Shown piece after piece: positions 1-10,197 of a stretch of DNA of 64,000 bases. The stretch lies in assembly GCA_004764695.1 (NCBI GenBank), contig SMSO01000014.1:6500029-6564028 (forward strand), written 5' to 3'. The stretch is from Schizochytrium sp. TIO01. Lineage: Eukaryota > Sar > Bigyra > Thraustochytrida > Thraustochytriidae. The first letter of the stretch is position 1, and each line of letters starts with the position of its first letter. Both the position numbers and the translations under genes were made by a program. A model generated the notes under the pieces. It did not search any database. It saw nothing but the letters and a program-made list of their open reading frames with translations, and had not been told where the DNA came from.

Positions 1-16
1 AGTAGCCTCCCCCCCC

Positions 17-3000
17 ATGAACTCGCACAATCATAATCCATCGGTGGCAAGCCGCTTTGATGCCTTGTGTCGGAATGTGCTTAAGGGCGTGGAAAAGATC
101 TTGCTAGACTCCGTCAATGGCCTTCGCCCCGGACAGAATAAGGGGTGGTGCATTGCACTACTTGTTATTCAGTCAGCCCTTGTCATTGTGACATGTTTGT
201 ATTGGCTTGTATCATTGTCACGGGGAACAGGTTTTTCGCCGAATAGTTTTGGCTGTGAGGGATCTAGTGACAACTTGGCGAAGCAAGCTTTCCCTGAGCT
301 TGGTTGCACCCCGCCAATAGATGTCGTCTATACGTGGGTCAATGGGTCTGATCCCGTGTGGCAGAGTAAACTCGACTATTATAAGGAGCTAGCAAAGGAA
401 AAGGAGCTTGCTGCCGCAGCTGCAAGCATGACCAGCTCAAATGAAAGTAGCTCAATTGGAGATTCAGAAGAGACTGAACCAGGTTCCTTAAAGGACCTGT
501 ATCAACAAATTGATGACCTCGAGAAAGACCTGAAGCATTTTCAAAATCTGCATGAGGAAATTACGGCAGGCCAATCTCCCGAAATCAACTCCAGCACAGA
601 TATGGCTAGTGGGGAAAGGCGAAGGTTATATGACTACGAATATCGTGACCCGTACGAGGACCATGATCATGGTAGAGAACGTGATATGGCAAGCCATCAC
701 AAGCACCAGGAGTCAGTGGATGACTATCTGCAAGCTAATTTGGCATACGACGAGATCTTACAGCAGGAATATATAAAACAAACTGCGAAAGCAAAGGAGG
801 GCGCATCAGATGGGGCAGCGCAGACTGGCGTGCCTGACGATGAGGAAGAGGCAGAAGGTGCTGGATTTACAAATGTAGAATGGGCATCTACTGCAAATCG
901 CTTTCGCGATAATGAGGAGCTCAGGTTTTCCCTTCGCTCACTCGATAAATATGCTCCATGGGTTCGACACATTTATATCGTGACAGATAATCAAGTCCCA
1001 TCCTGGCTTGATTTGAGCCACCCTCGTTTAACAGTAGTCCCTCACACAGACATTTTCCCCAATCGCTCGCATTTGCCAACCTTTAGTTCACCTGCTATTG
1101 AGTCGCATCTACACAGAATTCCGGGTCTTTCAAAGCAGTTTGTCTACTTCAATGACGATGTTATGCTTGGAGCACCAGTATGGCCCAGCGACTTTTATGA
1201 TCGTGCGCTTGGTCAACGTATCTTTCTTGCTTGGGGGCTTCCACAATGCCATGAAGGCTGTGTTGCTGCGTGGATTGGAGATGGCTTCTGCGACTCCGCA
1301 TGCAACGTTGAAGCTTGTGGCTTTGACGAAGGCGATTGCGCTGGAGAGAATTCTCGAATGCCGAATCATGGAGACGTAGAGCCAGACATGTTTGATTCAA
1401 TGAGCTCGAGTGATTTTGGACAAGACCGTTTCAATAGCTACCTGTTATCGCGTGAGGAATGCGTCGATGGCTGTCGTAAGGAGTATCTCTCTGACGGTTT
1501 TTGCGACCGAGAGTGTGCACACCCAGAGTGTGGCTGGGACGGTGTTGATTGCTTCAAAACAAATGGCCCTCCGTCTCGCGATATGCCATTTGTTATGGTA
1601 GATTCTATTGATCTCTCGCTAAATCACGTCGAACACTTAGAACTCCCCTTTGGTGTTCGTGCAGCCAGCATAGACTTATCTAACATAGAAGATGAGCCAA
1701 GACTCACAATCGAGTCTGCTCACACTGATTCGACTGGAATTGTTACCAAGGCAACTTTCCATCAACCCACAAAAACTCTAAATCTTGTCTTTGCTAATCC
1801 AGGTTCTACCCTTTTGCATCACCATGTATGGGGAGGCACGCCACTTGACGTTTATACTCATGGCGAAAACGTTTTAGAGTTTTTTTCAGAGGTCAGCTCC
1901 GACCAGTATGTGACTGGGGGCTGTTTGCCGAAACTAGGGTGCGAGCGGTTCGATACCTTGGAACTTGCCATGCAAGTCTGTCTTGCCCGTGGAGATCTTT
2001 GTGGAGGAATTACAAGTTCGAACCGTCATGCGCCGCCTGTAACCTATGAATTGCGTCATGGAAAAACATTGTCTCCCTCATATACATACGAGCAGTCCTG
2101 GATGCGAACAACTGATTTTGAGGGGAGTATCGCGGAAATTGACGGCAGCGAGGTTGTGGCCCCAGAACCAGTGGAAGTAACCTTGGTTATGTCCGATGGA
2201 TCAGTGTATAGATTTGACATTACTAGTGCGCTTCCATCTCAGCCAGCGAAGCCAGGGAATGACAAGGGGGACATGAAGCGCGCTGAACCTAATAAAGACA
2301 CAGATAAAGATTCAGAGAAAGCAGCAACCCCTGAGTTTCGACGAGTGCTAAGCTCGGATCACGGTCGTGCAGAATTCTTTTCCCGTCGACTTTCTGCAAC
2401 AACTCATGAGAATCGAACCTTTGAAAAGTCTGTCTTTGCAAAACAAGCTCACTTGAAGGAGCTGATGCTACAAAGAATCAATGCTTTCCGCGCGCGCGTC
2501 GAGTCTTTGACAAGCTCCGTTGAAACTGACACAAACTCTACAAGCACTTTCTCAACCTCGCCGCAGAGGAGATCATTGCTTGACACCTTTGCGAGCTCGT
2601 TGCTACATGTAAATCGTGTCTATAACGAGGCGTTTGGTAAAGAAGAACGCAAGGTTATCGCACACATGCCTCACTATCTTGATATTGAACAGATTGAAGC
2701 TATGGAATCTCGATTTGCGGAAGAATTTGAAAAAACGTCACAAAATAGATTCCGAAGCACTGATGACATGCAGTTTGCCTTTGCATACATGTACTGGATT
2801 GTACACCAAGGTGACCAACCATTATATCCCCCCAGGGAGTACTTTAATAAGGAGCTTGATACTGATGGAGATGGTGTTCTGTCACCAAACGAGCTCATTA
2901 CGCTAGCTGCTATGGCTGTTGGGAGTGATGCTGGCCATACCTCTACCCGCGAGATGCTGCTTGAAATGGTTCGGTGTGTTGACCCGACGATTCTGCAATC

Positions 3001-3616
3001 TGCTGAGCCCCCCGCACACGAAGAAGAGACATACGATGGGTCCTCAGATTTTGAGCCACGGGAGGAGAATCGTGACCATCTTGTACGCTTTACCTTTGAA
3101 CAGATCATGAATTGTGAGGTCACACGCGAAAGCTTGTTAAAAAAGACACCACGCAGGCCGACCCATCGAATTGTTGAGGAGGACGAAGCACCTGTAGCGT
3201 TTCAAATGATTGGGGATGACTTTAATGATGCAGCTGGCCAACTTGATTCGATTCGGGCGCGCAAGTCTAAATTTATTTGTGTCAATGACAACATGAATAA
3301 TCCGCCAATAGAGGTTCTTCAGGAATTGCGCAACTTCCAGCTAAACTTATTTCCTCACAAATCTCAATTTGAGCTTCCTCTAGATCGCCGAAATCGCTTT
3401 TTGTATCTCGATGAATATGAGTCGCACGTCGATTACTATCGTTGGTACTCCCGGGGGGTATTTCTACTTCTCTTTTGTGTTCTTTGCATTTTTATTGTCC
3501 CGAGTAGAGACAGTGGGGAGAGTGACGCAAATGGCGAGGCATCAGGTAGAGCTGGCGACACTGAGATTGAAATTGATGAGGAGCTTGCCCAGGAAATCCA
3601 ATCAAAGGAAGAATAG
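17..3616 (+). CDS. GNPTAB: N-acetylglucosamine-1-phosphotransferase alpha/beta precursor homologue (Stealth family)
   Basis: In animals GNPTAB transfers GlcNAc-1-phosphate from UDP-GlcNAc to mannose on lysosomal hydrolases in the Golgi, the first step of the mannose-6-phosphate tag. This 1199-residue frame shows the family's order. A transmembrane helix lies at about 43-67 and Stealth CR1 (IDVVYTWVNGSDPVW) at 101-115. A long low-complexity spacer is followed by CR2 from about 295 (RFRDNEELRFSLRSL). Two Notch/LNR modules lie near 411-441 and 482-512, each with six Cys. CR3 is near 900-930 (DDMQFAFAYMYW), an EF-hand loop near 948 (DTDGDGVLSPNE), CR4 near 1084 (FICVNDNM, then SQFELP) and a second membrane helix near 1147-1162. 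Length and order match animal GNPTAB (about 1250 residues), unlike short bacterial Stealth capsule enzymes. There is no stop in frame between base 1 and the ATG, so the N-terminus could extend beyond the window. Confidence 0.93.
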   Translation: MNSHNHNPSVASRFDALCRNVLKGVEKILLDSVNGLRPGQNKGWCIALLVIQSALVIVTCLYWLVSLSRGTGFSPNSFGCEGSSDNLAKQAFPELGCTPPIDVVYTWVNGSDPVWQSKLDYYKELAKEKELAAAAASMTSSNESSSIGDSEETEPGSLKDLYQQIDDLEKDLKHFQNLHEEITAGQSPEINSSTDMASGERRRLYDYEYRDPYEDHDHGRERDMASHHKHQESVDDYLQANLAYDEILQQEYIKQTAKAKEGASDGAAQTGVPDDEEEAEGAGFTNVEWASTANRFRDNEELRFSLRSLDKYAPWVRHIYIVTDNQVPSWLDLSHPRLTVVPHTDIFPNRSHLPTFSSPAIESHLHRIPGLSKQFVYFNDDVMLGAPVWPSDFYDRALGQRIFLAWGLPQCHEGCVAAWIGDGFCDSACNVEACGFDEGDCAGENSRMPNHGDVEPDMFDSMSSSDFGQDRFNSYLLSREECVDGCRKEYLSDGFCDRECAHPECGWDGVDCFKTNGPPSRDMPFVMVDSIDLSLNHVEHLELPFGVRAASIDLSNIEDEPRLTIESAHTDSTGIVTKATFHQPTKTLNLVFANPGSTLLHHHVWGGTPLDVYTHGENVLEFFSEVSSDQYVTGGCLPKLGCERFDTLELAMQVCLARGDLCGGITSSNRHAPPVTYELRHGKTLSPSYTYEQSWMRTTDFEGSIAEIDGSEVVAPEPVEVTLVMSDGSVYRFDITSALPSQPAKPGNDKGDMKRAEPNKDTDKDSEKAATPEFRRVLSSDHGRAEFFSRRLSATTHENRTFEKSVFAKQAHLKELMLQRINAFRARVESLTSSVETDTNSTSTFSTSPQRRSLLDTFASSLLHVNRVYNEAFGKEERKVIAHMPHYLDIEQIEAMESRFAEEFEKTSQNRFRSTDDMQFAFAYMYWIVHQGDQPLYPPREYFNKELDTDGDGVLSPNELITLAAMAVGSDAGHTSTREMLLEMVRCVDPTILQSAEPPAHEEETYDGSSDFEPREENRDHLVRFTFEQIMNCEVTRESLLKKTPRRPTHRIVEEDEAPVAFQMIGDDFNDAAGQLDSIRARKSKFICVNDNMNNPPIEVLQELRNFQLNLFPHKSQFELPLDRRNRFLYLDEYESHVDYYRWYSRGVFLLLFCVLCIFIVPSRDSGESDANGEASGRAGDTEIEIDEELAQEIQSKEE

Positions 3617-3957
3617 ACATCCATTCGCAATTTGTTTCTGCTCTTTACTAGTTATTTCGCAAGTAAAGGGCAGGTGTTTGTAATTGCGACTAAATTGAGT
3701 AATTAGAGTCGTATAGGCGCTAAATGCTTCTTAATTTAGAAGCCTCGTATTTGGTAGATTTAGAGGGAGAGTACCCCCGGGATACCTTGGGATCAAGGTA
3801 AGGATTGAACCAAATTACAGATATTCAAATGCGAACCATACATTTTTCTTTAACGATTTATTTTTAAATTTGATACTGCTATATAATCTGTTGCGTGACA
3901 TTACTTTTACGAGAACTTACGAGAATATAAAAAATACTCGAGCATACATACACTCAT
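3617..3957. other. Intergenic spacer between convergent genes
   Basis: This AT-rich spacer of 341 bases lies between the 3' ends of the GNPTAB homologue and the MaoC-like gene. No coding frame, RNA gene or repeat is evident. Confidence 0.6.
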
Positions 3958-4596
3958 TCAATTTTTGAGGTTATCGCTACGTCGCAAAAGCCGAGTGACT
4001 TCGTACTCCATTACAACAGTTCCATCCTGGTTCAGCACCTTTTGTGCAGTAGTGACAAACCCACGATCAGGTTTAGACTTGCTTGGGTTGACAGATTTAA
4101 CCTCGAGAAGTACTTGCAGCGTATCCCCCCCATAAACAGGGGCCTTCGCTTTGACATTGTCCATGCTCACAAGTGCCACAGCATAGCCTTCAAGAATTCC
4201 AGAACCCACAATTAGGGCGTCAGCAAGCGATGCTGTTAACAGTCCTGGAGCTAGGCGGCGACAATGGCCGCCGACTTCACGAAGATATTCCATGTCCCCA
4301 AAAAGATTTTCTGCGTCGTACCCTGTCATGTGTGTAAAGTTAATGATGTCAGCATCATTGACAGTGCGGCGCTTGGTCTCCAATTGCTGACCAACTTGCC
4401 ACGCCTCAAATGGCATCGCGTGATTCCCCGCGCATCGGATTCGAGGGGCGCTAGTTTGCGAAATGCAGAGGGCGGTGACCTTTTGTGTTTGTTTGGGTAG
4501 CGCGAAAAGGTGTTGTTGGAGCGTATTAAGTCTTCGCGCAGCGCTACCACTGCCTTGGTTCGACTGGGACGCATCGTCTCGCGAAGACAGCATCAT
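3958..4596 (-). CDS. MaoC-like hot-dog fold protein, probably inactive as a hydratase
   Basis: The 212-residue product carries a MaoC/R-specific enoyl-CoA hydratase-like hot-dog domain at about 62-205. Segments such as GLLTASLADALI and VYGGDTLQVLLEVKSV are typical. In active R-hydratases the catalytic Asp-His pair sits in a D-x-N-P-x-H motif, followed by a V/I-H-G turn. Here the equivalent stretch reads DAENLF (94-99) and the turn reads LAPG (115-118). The Asp is kept but both expected His are replaced, by Phe and Pro. It may bind an acyl thioester without hydrating it, or use other chemistry. The first 60 residues are Ser/Ala/Arg-rich and could be a weak organellar leader, though two early Asp argue against a classical one. 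The frame starts with a double ATG. Confidence 0.75.
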   Translation of the reverse strand: MMLSSRDDASQSNQGSGSAARRLNTLQQHLFALPKQTQKVTALCISQTSAPRIRCAGNHAMPFEAWQVGQQLETKRRTVNDADIINFTHMTGYDAENLFGDMEYLREVGGHCRRLAPGLLTASLADALIVGSGILEGYAVALVSMDNVKAKAPVYGGDTLQVLLEVKSVNPSKSKPDRGFVTTAQKVLNQDGTVVMEYEVTRLLRRSDNLKN

Positions 4597-5285
4597 GCTA
4601 CCTATGGAGCTCCTCTAGATCAGAAGTAAAGGACTGCGCTCAAGCACAGGTCTCCAAAGTACAGGCTAGCAAAGTAAGACTGCAACACAAGACGCTGAGA
4701 AGAAGGTCCCAGGAAAGCATTATGTTGCTTGTTGCTGTTGATCGGAAGAACACAAGTTTTCATTGAAAGGATACACAGTAAAGTACTGTGTTTGTCAGAC
4801 CGATAGTCTTTTCTGACCTTAGCAAGTTACTACTTCTTGCTCTAGGTATTTCTACTATTGATTGGGGTTATAATTTCTGGCTGACCTTGTTTGCGTTGAA
4901 TGAGAAGGTTGCTAACTGATACGGCGATTGCATTCGAATGCCAACTATTGATGGGTAAACAAATAGAATGTTTCATTTGAGTTGTGCTCTCTTAAAATGT
5001 AGCCATTGAAACTTGCAAATAAACGAGAAATGCGGAGGGTTTGCCGCAGATTCAATGTAGAATCGGCGATTAAGTAAGCAAACATCAATTTTAGAAACAG
5101 AGAAGTACATAAGGTAAGTTTATAATATCGCTGTTTGGATGTGTCCAAGTAATAGAGAGTAGGAATGCCTTGTGCAGCTGATGAAGGGTTTCGCTAGAAC
5201 CTTGTATTTCCACTCGCATCGTCGATGAAAACGTCGCAGAACTAGTTCTTTCAGGGCAAAAAGAGATTAGGAAGCTGGATTGAGC
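4597..5285. other. Intergenic spacer
   Basis: This 689-base AT-rich spacer holds the upstream region of the MaoC-like gene and the downstream region of the coiled-coil gene, both on the minus strand. No convincing gene or repeat is seen. Confidence 0.55.
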
Positions 5286-6692
5286 TTAGAACCGCATCCA
5301 CGCAGGTGCATCACTATCAGGGGCAAGTGCAGGATCCACAAGCTTGGGGACCTGAACGTTAGCTGCCATAACATTATGATTTACAGTTGCCTGGGAAGAC
5401 TGGTCTTCCTGGCGTCCATTCGTAGAGCCCATGGCGGCAGCCTTCGCCGTTGTAGAGGACTTATTCGGAGTAAATCCTCCGCGCTGAGGAACACGCATAC
5501 CAGGCAAAAGAACCGCCGGGTTTGCTGAGGAGTCAGGGTCTTCCTCATGATTGTTGTTGTTGTTAAGTGTGGCAGTATCATTGCATCCATTCGAATTGAT
5601 TCCGGTCGTATGCTTCATGTAGTCAAGTCGCTCACGAACAAGACGATACTTTTTGTTTAGGTTTTCGAGGCGCTCCGCAAGGTCGACGACCTCTTTTTCT
5701 TTGGTTACAAGTTTCTCCTGGGCAACTTCAGCCTTTTTCACGAGAAATCCGGCCTTTTTGTTGCTCGCCTTGAGCTGATCTGCAAGTCGTGTAGCCTTTG
5801 CCTCAGCAGCTGACACTGCCTCTTGCGAATCCTTCAGAAGTTTCTCCTGCTCACGGAGCTTGTCTGAGTGTACATGGATCCTCTTTTTGGTGCTTTCGAG
5901 GGCGGCCTCGCCTTCCTCGGAGCGATTCAAGAGCGTTCGGTTTGATTCGCGAAGCTGCTCATTCTCAGCCATTAACTTTCGCAATGCCTTTTGCATTTCT
6001 TCGCGCTCCTCCCGCATCTCTTCAACAGTACCTGCCAGCTGACTTTGCGCAGACTTAGAGGTTCGCGCAAACTCCTCGTTCTGCAAAGCAGCCTGTTGCT
6101 GAGAAGCAGCTACCTTGCGCAGATTGTCAACCTCTTCTTCAAGATGGTACACTTGGTTTTGAAGTGACATAGCCTTTTCGTTGTATGCCTGAAGTTCTTG
6201 AGCTCTCATCTGTTGCATATTCTGGAGTTGCCGTGAGAGCTGGGCAGCAGATCGCTCAGTGTCTCCAGAGGAGTTCTTCGCAAGCTTAACCTCGGCGTGG
6301 GCCTGCTCCAAAGCACTTTTGAGTTCTTTAATTTGATGCTCTGAGTTAGTTTGTTCTTGAAGATTATATTGGATAGCGGCTAGCTCGCGCTCCACTCGGG
6401 CCTTTTCGTGCAATAGTTCTTCGATTCGCGCTTCTGCTTTGCTGCATCGCTCGGACATGGTATCAAGAAGCTTATCCTTCATGCGCGACTCCTCAGAGAC
6501 AACATTCCGAAGGGCATCAAGTTCACCTTGTAGATGAGCTGCACGAACCGACGCTGCGGTGTCTGCAGCGTCAGGCACATGGGAGGAAGGCATGACTTTG
6601 TTTTTTTGGCGCCTCTTCGGCATAACATTCGCTGCAAAAAGACCATTGACCTTGGCCTCGCGGCCAATCCATGAAGAGCGGTCACCCATCAT
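5286..6692 (-). CDS. Long coiled-coil protein of unknown function
   Basis: The protein is about 468 residues when started at the first ATG (a double Met followed by GDRSSWIGREAK). The open frame extends 35 codons further upstream, but only from a TTG. After a basic segment (MPKRRQKNK), residues from about 55 to 370 are almost continuous heptad-type coiled coil rich in Glu, Lys, Gln and Ala. The C-terminal 100 residues are low-complexity (Asn run, Ser/Ala/Pro) and end in DAPAWMRF. The short aromatic-basic tail after a disordered stretch could be a docking motif. No enzymatic domain is visible. A centrosomal, basal-body or cytoskeletal scaffold is one possibility, but that is inference from composition only. 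Confidence 0.8.
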   Translation of the reverse strand: MMGDRSSWIGREAKVNGLFAANVMPKRRQKNKVMPSSHVPDAADTAASVRAAHLQGELDALRNVVSEESRMKDKLLDTMSERCSKAEARIEELLHEKARVERELAAIQYNLQEQTNSEHQIKELKSALEQAHAEVKLAKNSSGDTERSAAQLSRQLQNMQQMRAQELQAYNEKAMSLQNQVYHLEEEVDNLRKVAASQQQAALQNEEFARTSKSAQSQLAGTVEEMREEREEMQKALRKLMAENEQLRESNRTLLNRSEEGEAALESTKKRIHVHSDKLREQEKLLKDSQEAVSAAEAKATRLADQLKASNKKAGFLVKKAEVAQEKLVTKEKEVVDLAERLENLNKKYRLVRERLDYMKHTTGINSNGCNDTATLNNNNNHEEDPDSSANPAVLLPGMRVPQRGGFTPNKSSTTAKAAAMGSTNGRQEDQSSQATVNHNVMAANVQVPKLVDPALAPDSDAPAWMRF

Positions 6693-7751
6693 CGATTGAA
6701 CACGGGGAATGTACTGGTCAGCGTTTCGAAAAAGAAGGCACGGCGTCTTGGCTAAGCAAGACACGCGCACGCGCGGCTTGCAGGTAAACTTCAACAAGGT
6801 CTAATACAATATTGATTGCGCCGTTGGTGTGGCAATGTTTAGGTTTGCACCGTTTATTTGAGCGTACAATTCAGCTCTTCTGATGCTAGGACTAGCTAGA
6901 ACACGAGACGGCAGACCTTTGGTGCTGCCCGTGAAGAGTGAGTGCTGAGCGTCTTTACGATCGAGGCTTTGTGATAGCTGGCGTTGCCAATACTGTTGTT
7001 GATGTCACCGATGAGGGTGCGTACTTATCTTTAGCTAGGAGTACAAAACCTTGCTACAGATTCTTGACACCCCACCTTACAAAGACAATTTGGTGGCGTA
7101 CAAGGAAGCTCATGCCCCTGCCCTCTAGCGATTCTGCTAAGGTCTGGGCTAGTGCTTAATGTTGTAATAGGTTCTTCTCCGAGTCTCGCTTTCCCGTTCC
7201 CAAGCTCCTTTGCGTTCACCCCTATCTCGATCATCTTAGCGTAGCGCTACGTCTAGAGGTCTTCCTCGCCGAACAAGAACAGCTTATTTACATCGGGGTG
7301 CAATTCCCGTTACAATCAGCCAAGTTCTCGATTTTGCACACCGAAACGAACAAGTGATGCACCATTGTAATTCTTTTAACAGTTCGGTTTCCTTTTCAGC
7401 TAGACTGAAGCTGTGAATCAATTGCCAGAATGTGACGTGCCGGGTAAACTAGTAGGCTATATTTTGTGAACGGCTGAGCTCACTCGTACAAGACACGAGC
7501 TCTTTCTCCCGTCGTTTCACCGCTCTATAAACAGCGCGAGCGAGTATATTCGAAGGTGGAGAACTAGGTAGAGAGGCTCACTCACATGCGACCTGATATG
7601 ATGTGCTCACCTTTTCACAAAAGTAGGTACCCGCGCCAACCGATCAATGTTCTCAATTTAAGACAGCACTGTAGATTTTGATTCCTGCAGCTTCGCTCAT
7701 ACCCCAGATCCATAAGCTCCACAACTAATGAAGAACAATATGAGTTCGCTC

Positions 7752-7797
7752 TTTTTTTTTTAATTTTCTTCCTCTTTTTTTTTTTTTTTTTTTTTTT
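7752..7797. repeat. Poly-T tract
   Basis: A T-rich stretch ends in an uninterrupted run of 23 T (7775-7797) and is preceded by a run of 10 T. It is a simple sequence tract, or a poly-A tail-like remnant read on the other strand. Confidence 0.9.
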
Positions 7798-8867
7798 CAC
7801 TTACAAAGAACAACAGCTTTCTTTGGATAGACTTGAAATGGACCACCTGCTGTATATAGTATAAACATAGACAAATGGACTTCTGAAATCCAAATAAAGA
7901 GTTTCTCTTTTCTTTTCTCTTGTTAACCTATTTATTATTTGTAAAGTGTTGGAGCAAGTATTATGACGTTGCAAAAGCTTTCGGTTCATGTACCTTTAGA
8001 GATCAAAGACTGGTGAGACAGTCATAATACTTTTAAAGAAAATGCGATTAGCGCGAGTGACAATGAGTCAGCTGTCGATTTAAGTGCGTAGGCTCGCTTG
8101 CGTGCTACATCTCGTCGCTGGCAAAAACACGGTTACTGATTGTCTTGCCTCCTATAGCTTGGCGCGTATTTGTTGACCTGTCAGGTTTCTTCAGCGTGCC
8201 CCTTTTGCCAGAACCCTTAGGAATCTCTAGCCATAGTAGCACTGTTCGGTCCAACGGATATCTTTCGTGAATGCTGAAAAGCAGGGCAGATTGCCGACTG
8301 AAAGTGCGAGTAGAAGAGAGTTGAAAACAGCACGAAATCAATGGGTGGCATGGTAAACCAAGCCTCTCGTTTAGGTTTGGTATTGTGTTGAAGGAAGTGG
8401 AACTTCCGGCTTGTTAAAACACTTGTTTGTCGTCCATGGGGAATAGCTTTGTCGAAAGGAGCACCAGCATTGCTTGGCAGCTAGATGGAACATCTGAAAG
8501 TGTTGGCCATTTGGATTAGGAAGGTACGAGTAGCTCAGTAGCTGAGGTAGGGCCAGGAACTGTTATCTCACGCGAGTGGATTTTGGTTGCTTTGCCATCT
8601 GAGTTTTCTTGGAGACCTGAGCTAGCTTGCTTAGTCTGGTTTACTTGTTACTTTCCCACGTCTTACTCTCTTTTAGGGCAGTGGCGAACCTCACGTAGTT
8701 CAAGAAAAGTAACAACATGAAGACGCACGGGTTAGTGGACAGGAACCTGCATTAAAGCTAACCAAGAATCAATTATATACCAATAATAGTGACCAAAAAA
8801 ATATGCAAGGCATGGATAAGTTATTACTGCGCGGGGTGTGACCAAAATTTAACAATTATTGTGGACG

Positions 8868-8883
8868 TCTCTCTCTCTCTCTC
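8868..8883. repeat. CT dinucleotide run
   Basis: A short (CT)n microsatellite of 16 bases in non-coding DNA. Confidence 0.85.
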
Positions 8884-9850
8884 CATACGTACGTAGGTAC
8901 ATATGTATACACATGCATATAGTATAGATTAACAACATGTATTATTTTCACTTTTATTAGTTTTTATTAGTTTGATTAGTCTCTACTCTAAATTGTTTCT
9001 TTCTTTTCTTCCTTTCTTTTAAAGTGTAATGATCTGAATACTATCTGTTTAATTTTCTCGTTTCGATTGCATAGGTACCTGCTGAAGAGAACCTGGTAGA
9101 ATCAACCGACGGCTATGGCCCTATCAACTTCGCATATCTTCCGAAGTACACTCAGCTTGCCTGATCGCTGCCATCACGCGAACTCTTGGTGGCATGTCTC
9201 TCAAAGCTGCCGCTCTGACGGTATTCGTGCGGGGACATAGAAATCCGTTGCCTAGGTGTGCGAGAGTCCCCGCATTGTTAACCTTCAAACACCAGATACC
9301 ATAAGACCTGTGCACACCTTGTGGGGCGCGGACTGTACCAGAGTTGGACTTGCGACGCTTGTTCATCAATGTAAAAGAAGAGACTGGAAACCAAAGCGTG
9401 TGAGCGATGGATTTTTTAATGAAATAAATGAACTTTTAAGTTGGGAGAAAATAGAGACTAGTGGAAAGCGCATAAGATTACAGAAGTGCAGAAACAAGTT
9501 GTCCTGCCGTGTTCGCTGCGAGCGACGGCATACAAGTCTGCGCTCTGGCCCTGAAAGGCAGGCGTGCAGAGTTGTGACGCAGCAACGGAGCGTGCGGAGA
9601 GCTCTTCATGCGTCGGAGCTATCACTGATCAACTATTATCTGGCTTGTTTCGGTAGCAAAGCTGGTCGAGGTGCTTCAGCGTTGTTTGCGAGTTTCACGC
9701 GCTCAGACACAGTTAGCTGGCGACAGAGTTCGCTAGGCAGCTCACGCGCTCGCTTGCTCGCCATTTGTCCTGAAAAGCAGGTAGCGTAGTCGAACTAGCG
9801 CCTTTTGTACACAGTTTGATCATAAACCGTGTGCCATAGTGTTTGTTGTG

Positions 9851-9852
<2 letters not shown>

Positions 9853-9888
<36 letters not shown>
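9853..9888. repeat. TGC/CAG trinucleotide repeat, 12 units
   Basis: Twelve perfect TGC units lie about 310 bases upstream of the PLC-like start codon. On the minus strand they read as CAG/GCA/AGC and create an artificial poly-Ser frame. The repeat is probably in the 5' leader or promoter of the downstream gene. Confidence 0.92.
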
Positions 9889-10197
9889 GTAGTTCATTCT
9901 CAAAAGAGAGTGCTCCATTTTTTTCTTGTGCGGCGACCACGTTCAGGAGGGTCTCGACGATTTCGTTTAGGTTTGACAAGGGAGAGCAACAGGTAAACAC
10001 CCTCGAAGATCTCGTCAAGTTGAACATTATACTTTCCAGAAAGAAATCCCCTCGCAGTCGGGTACTAGTGCTTCGCGGTGCTGCATTCGCACAGAAGAAA
10101 TTACAGTGCGCGTCTCTGAAGTAGTAAGTCCCATTATTCAGGGCACAGCTCTTAGTGATCGCGTAGGCTGTAGCGAAGCTTAAGTTCGCCCCCAAGT

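Larger units (their letters stand above)
6693..10197. other. Gene-free spacer between divergent genes
   Basis: About 3.5 kb separate the coiled-coil gene (-) from the PLC-like gene (+). Open frames here are short or lack an ATG. A 177-codon plus-strand frame at 9256-9789 opens only with GTG and has no recognisable domain. The region contains a long T tract, a CT run and a TGC repeat, listed separately. The last few hundred bases probably hold the 5' leader and promoter of the PLC-like gene. Confidence 0.5.

Noticed and set aside
5286-6797. 35-codon N-terminal extension of the coiled-coil protein
   Set aside because: It begins with TTG. The first ATG in frame is at 6690-6692, so the extension was left out of the gene.
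9256-9789. 177-codon plus-strand frame upstream of the PLC-like gene
   Set aside because: It opens with GTG, has no in-frame ATG near its start and no family resemblance.
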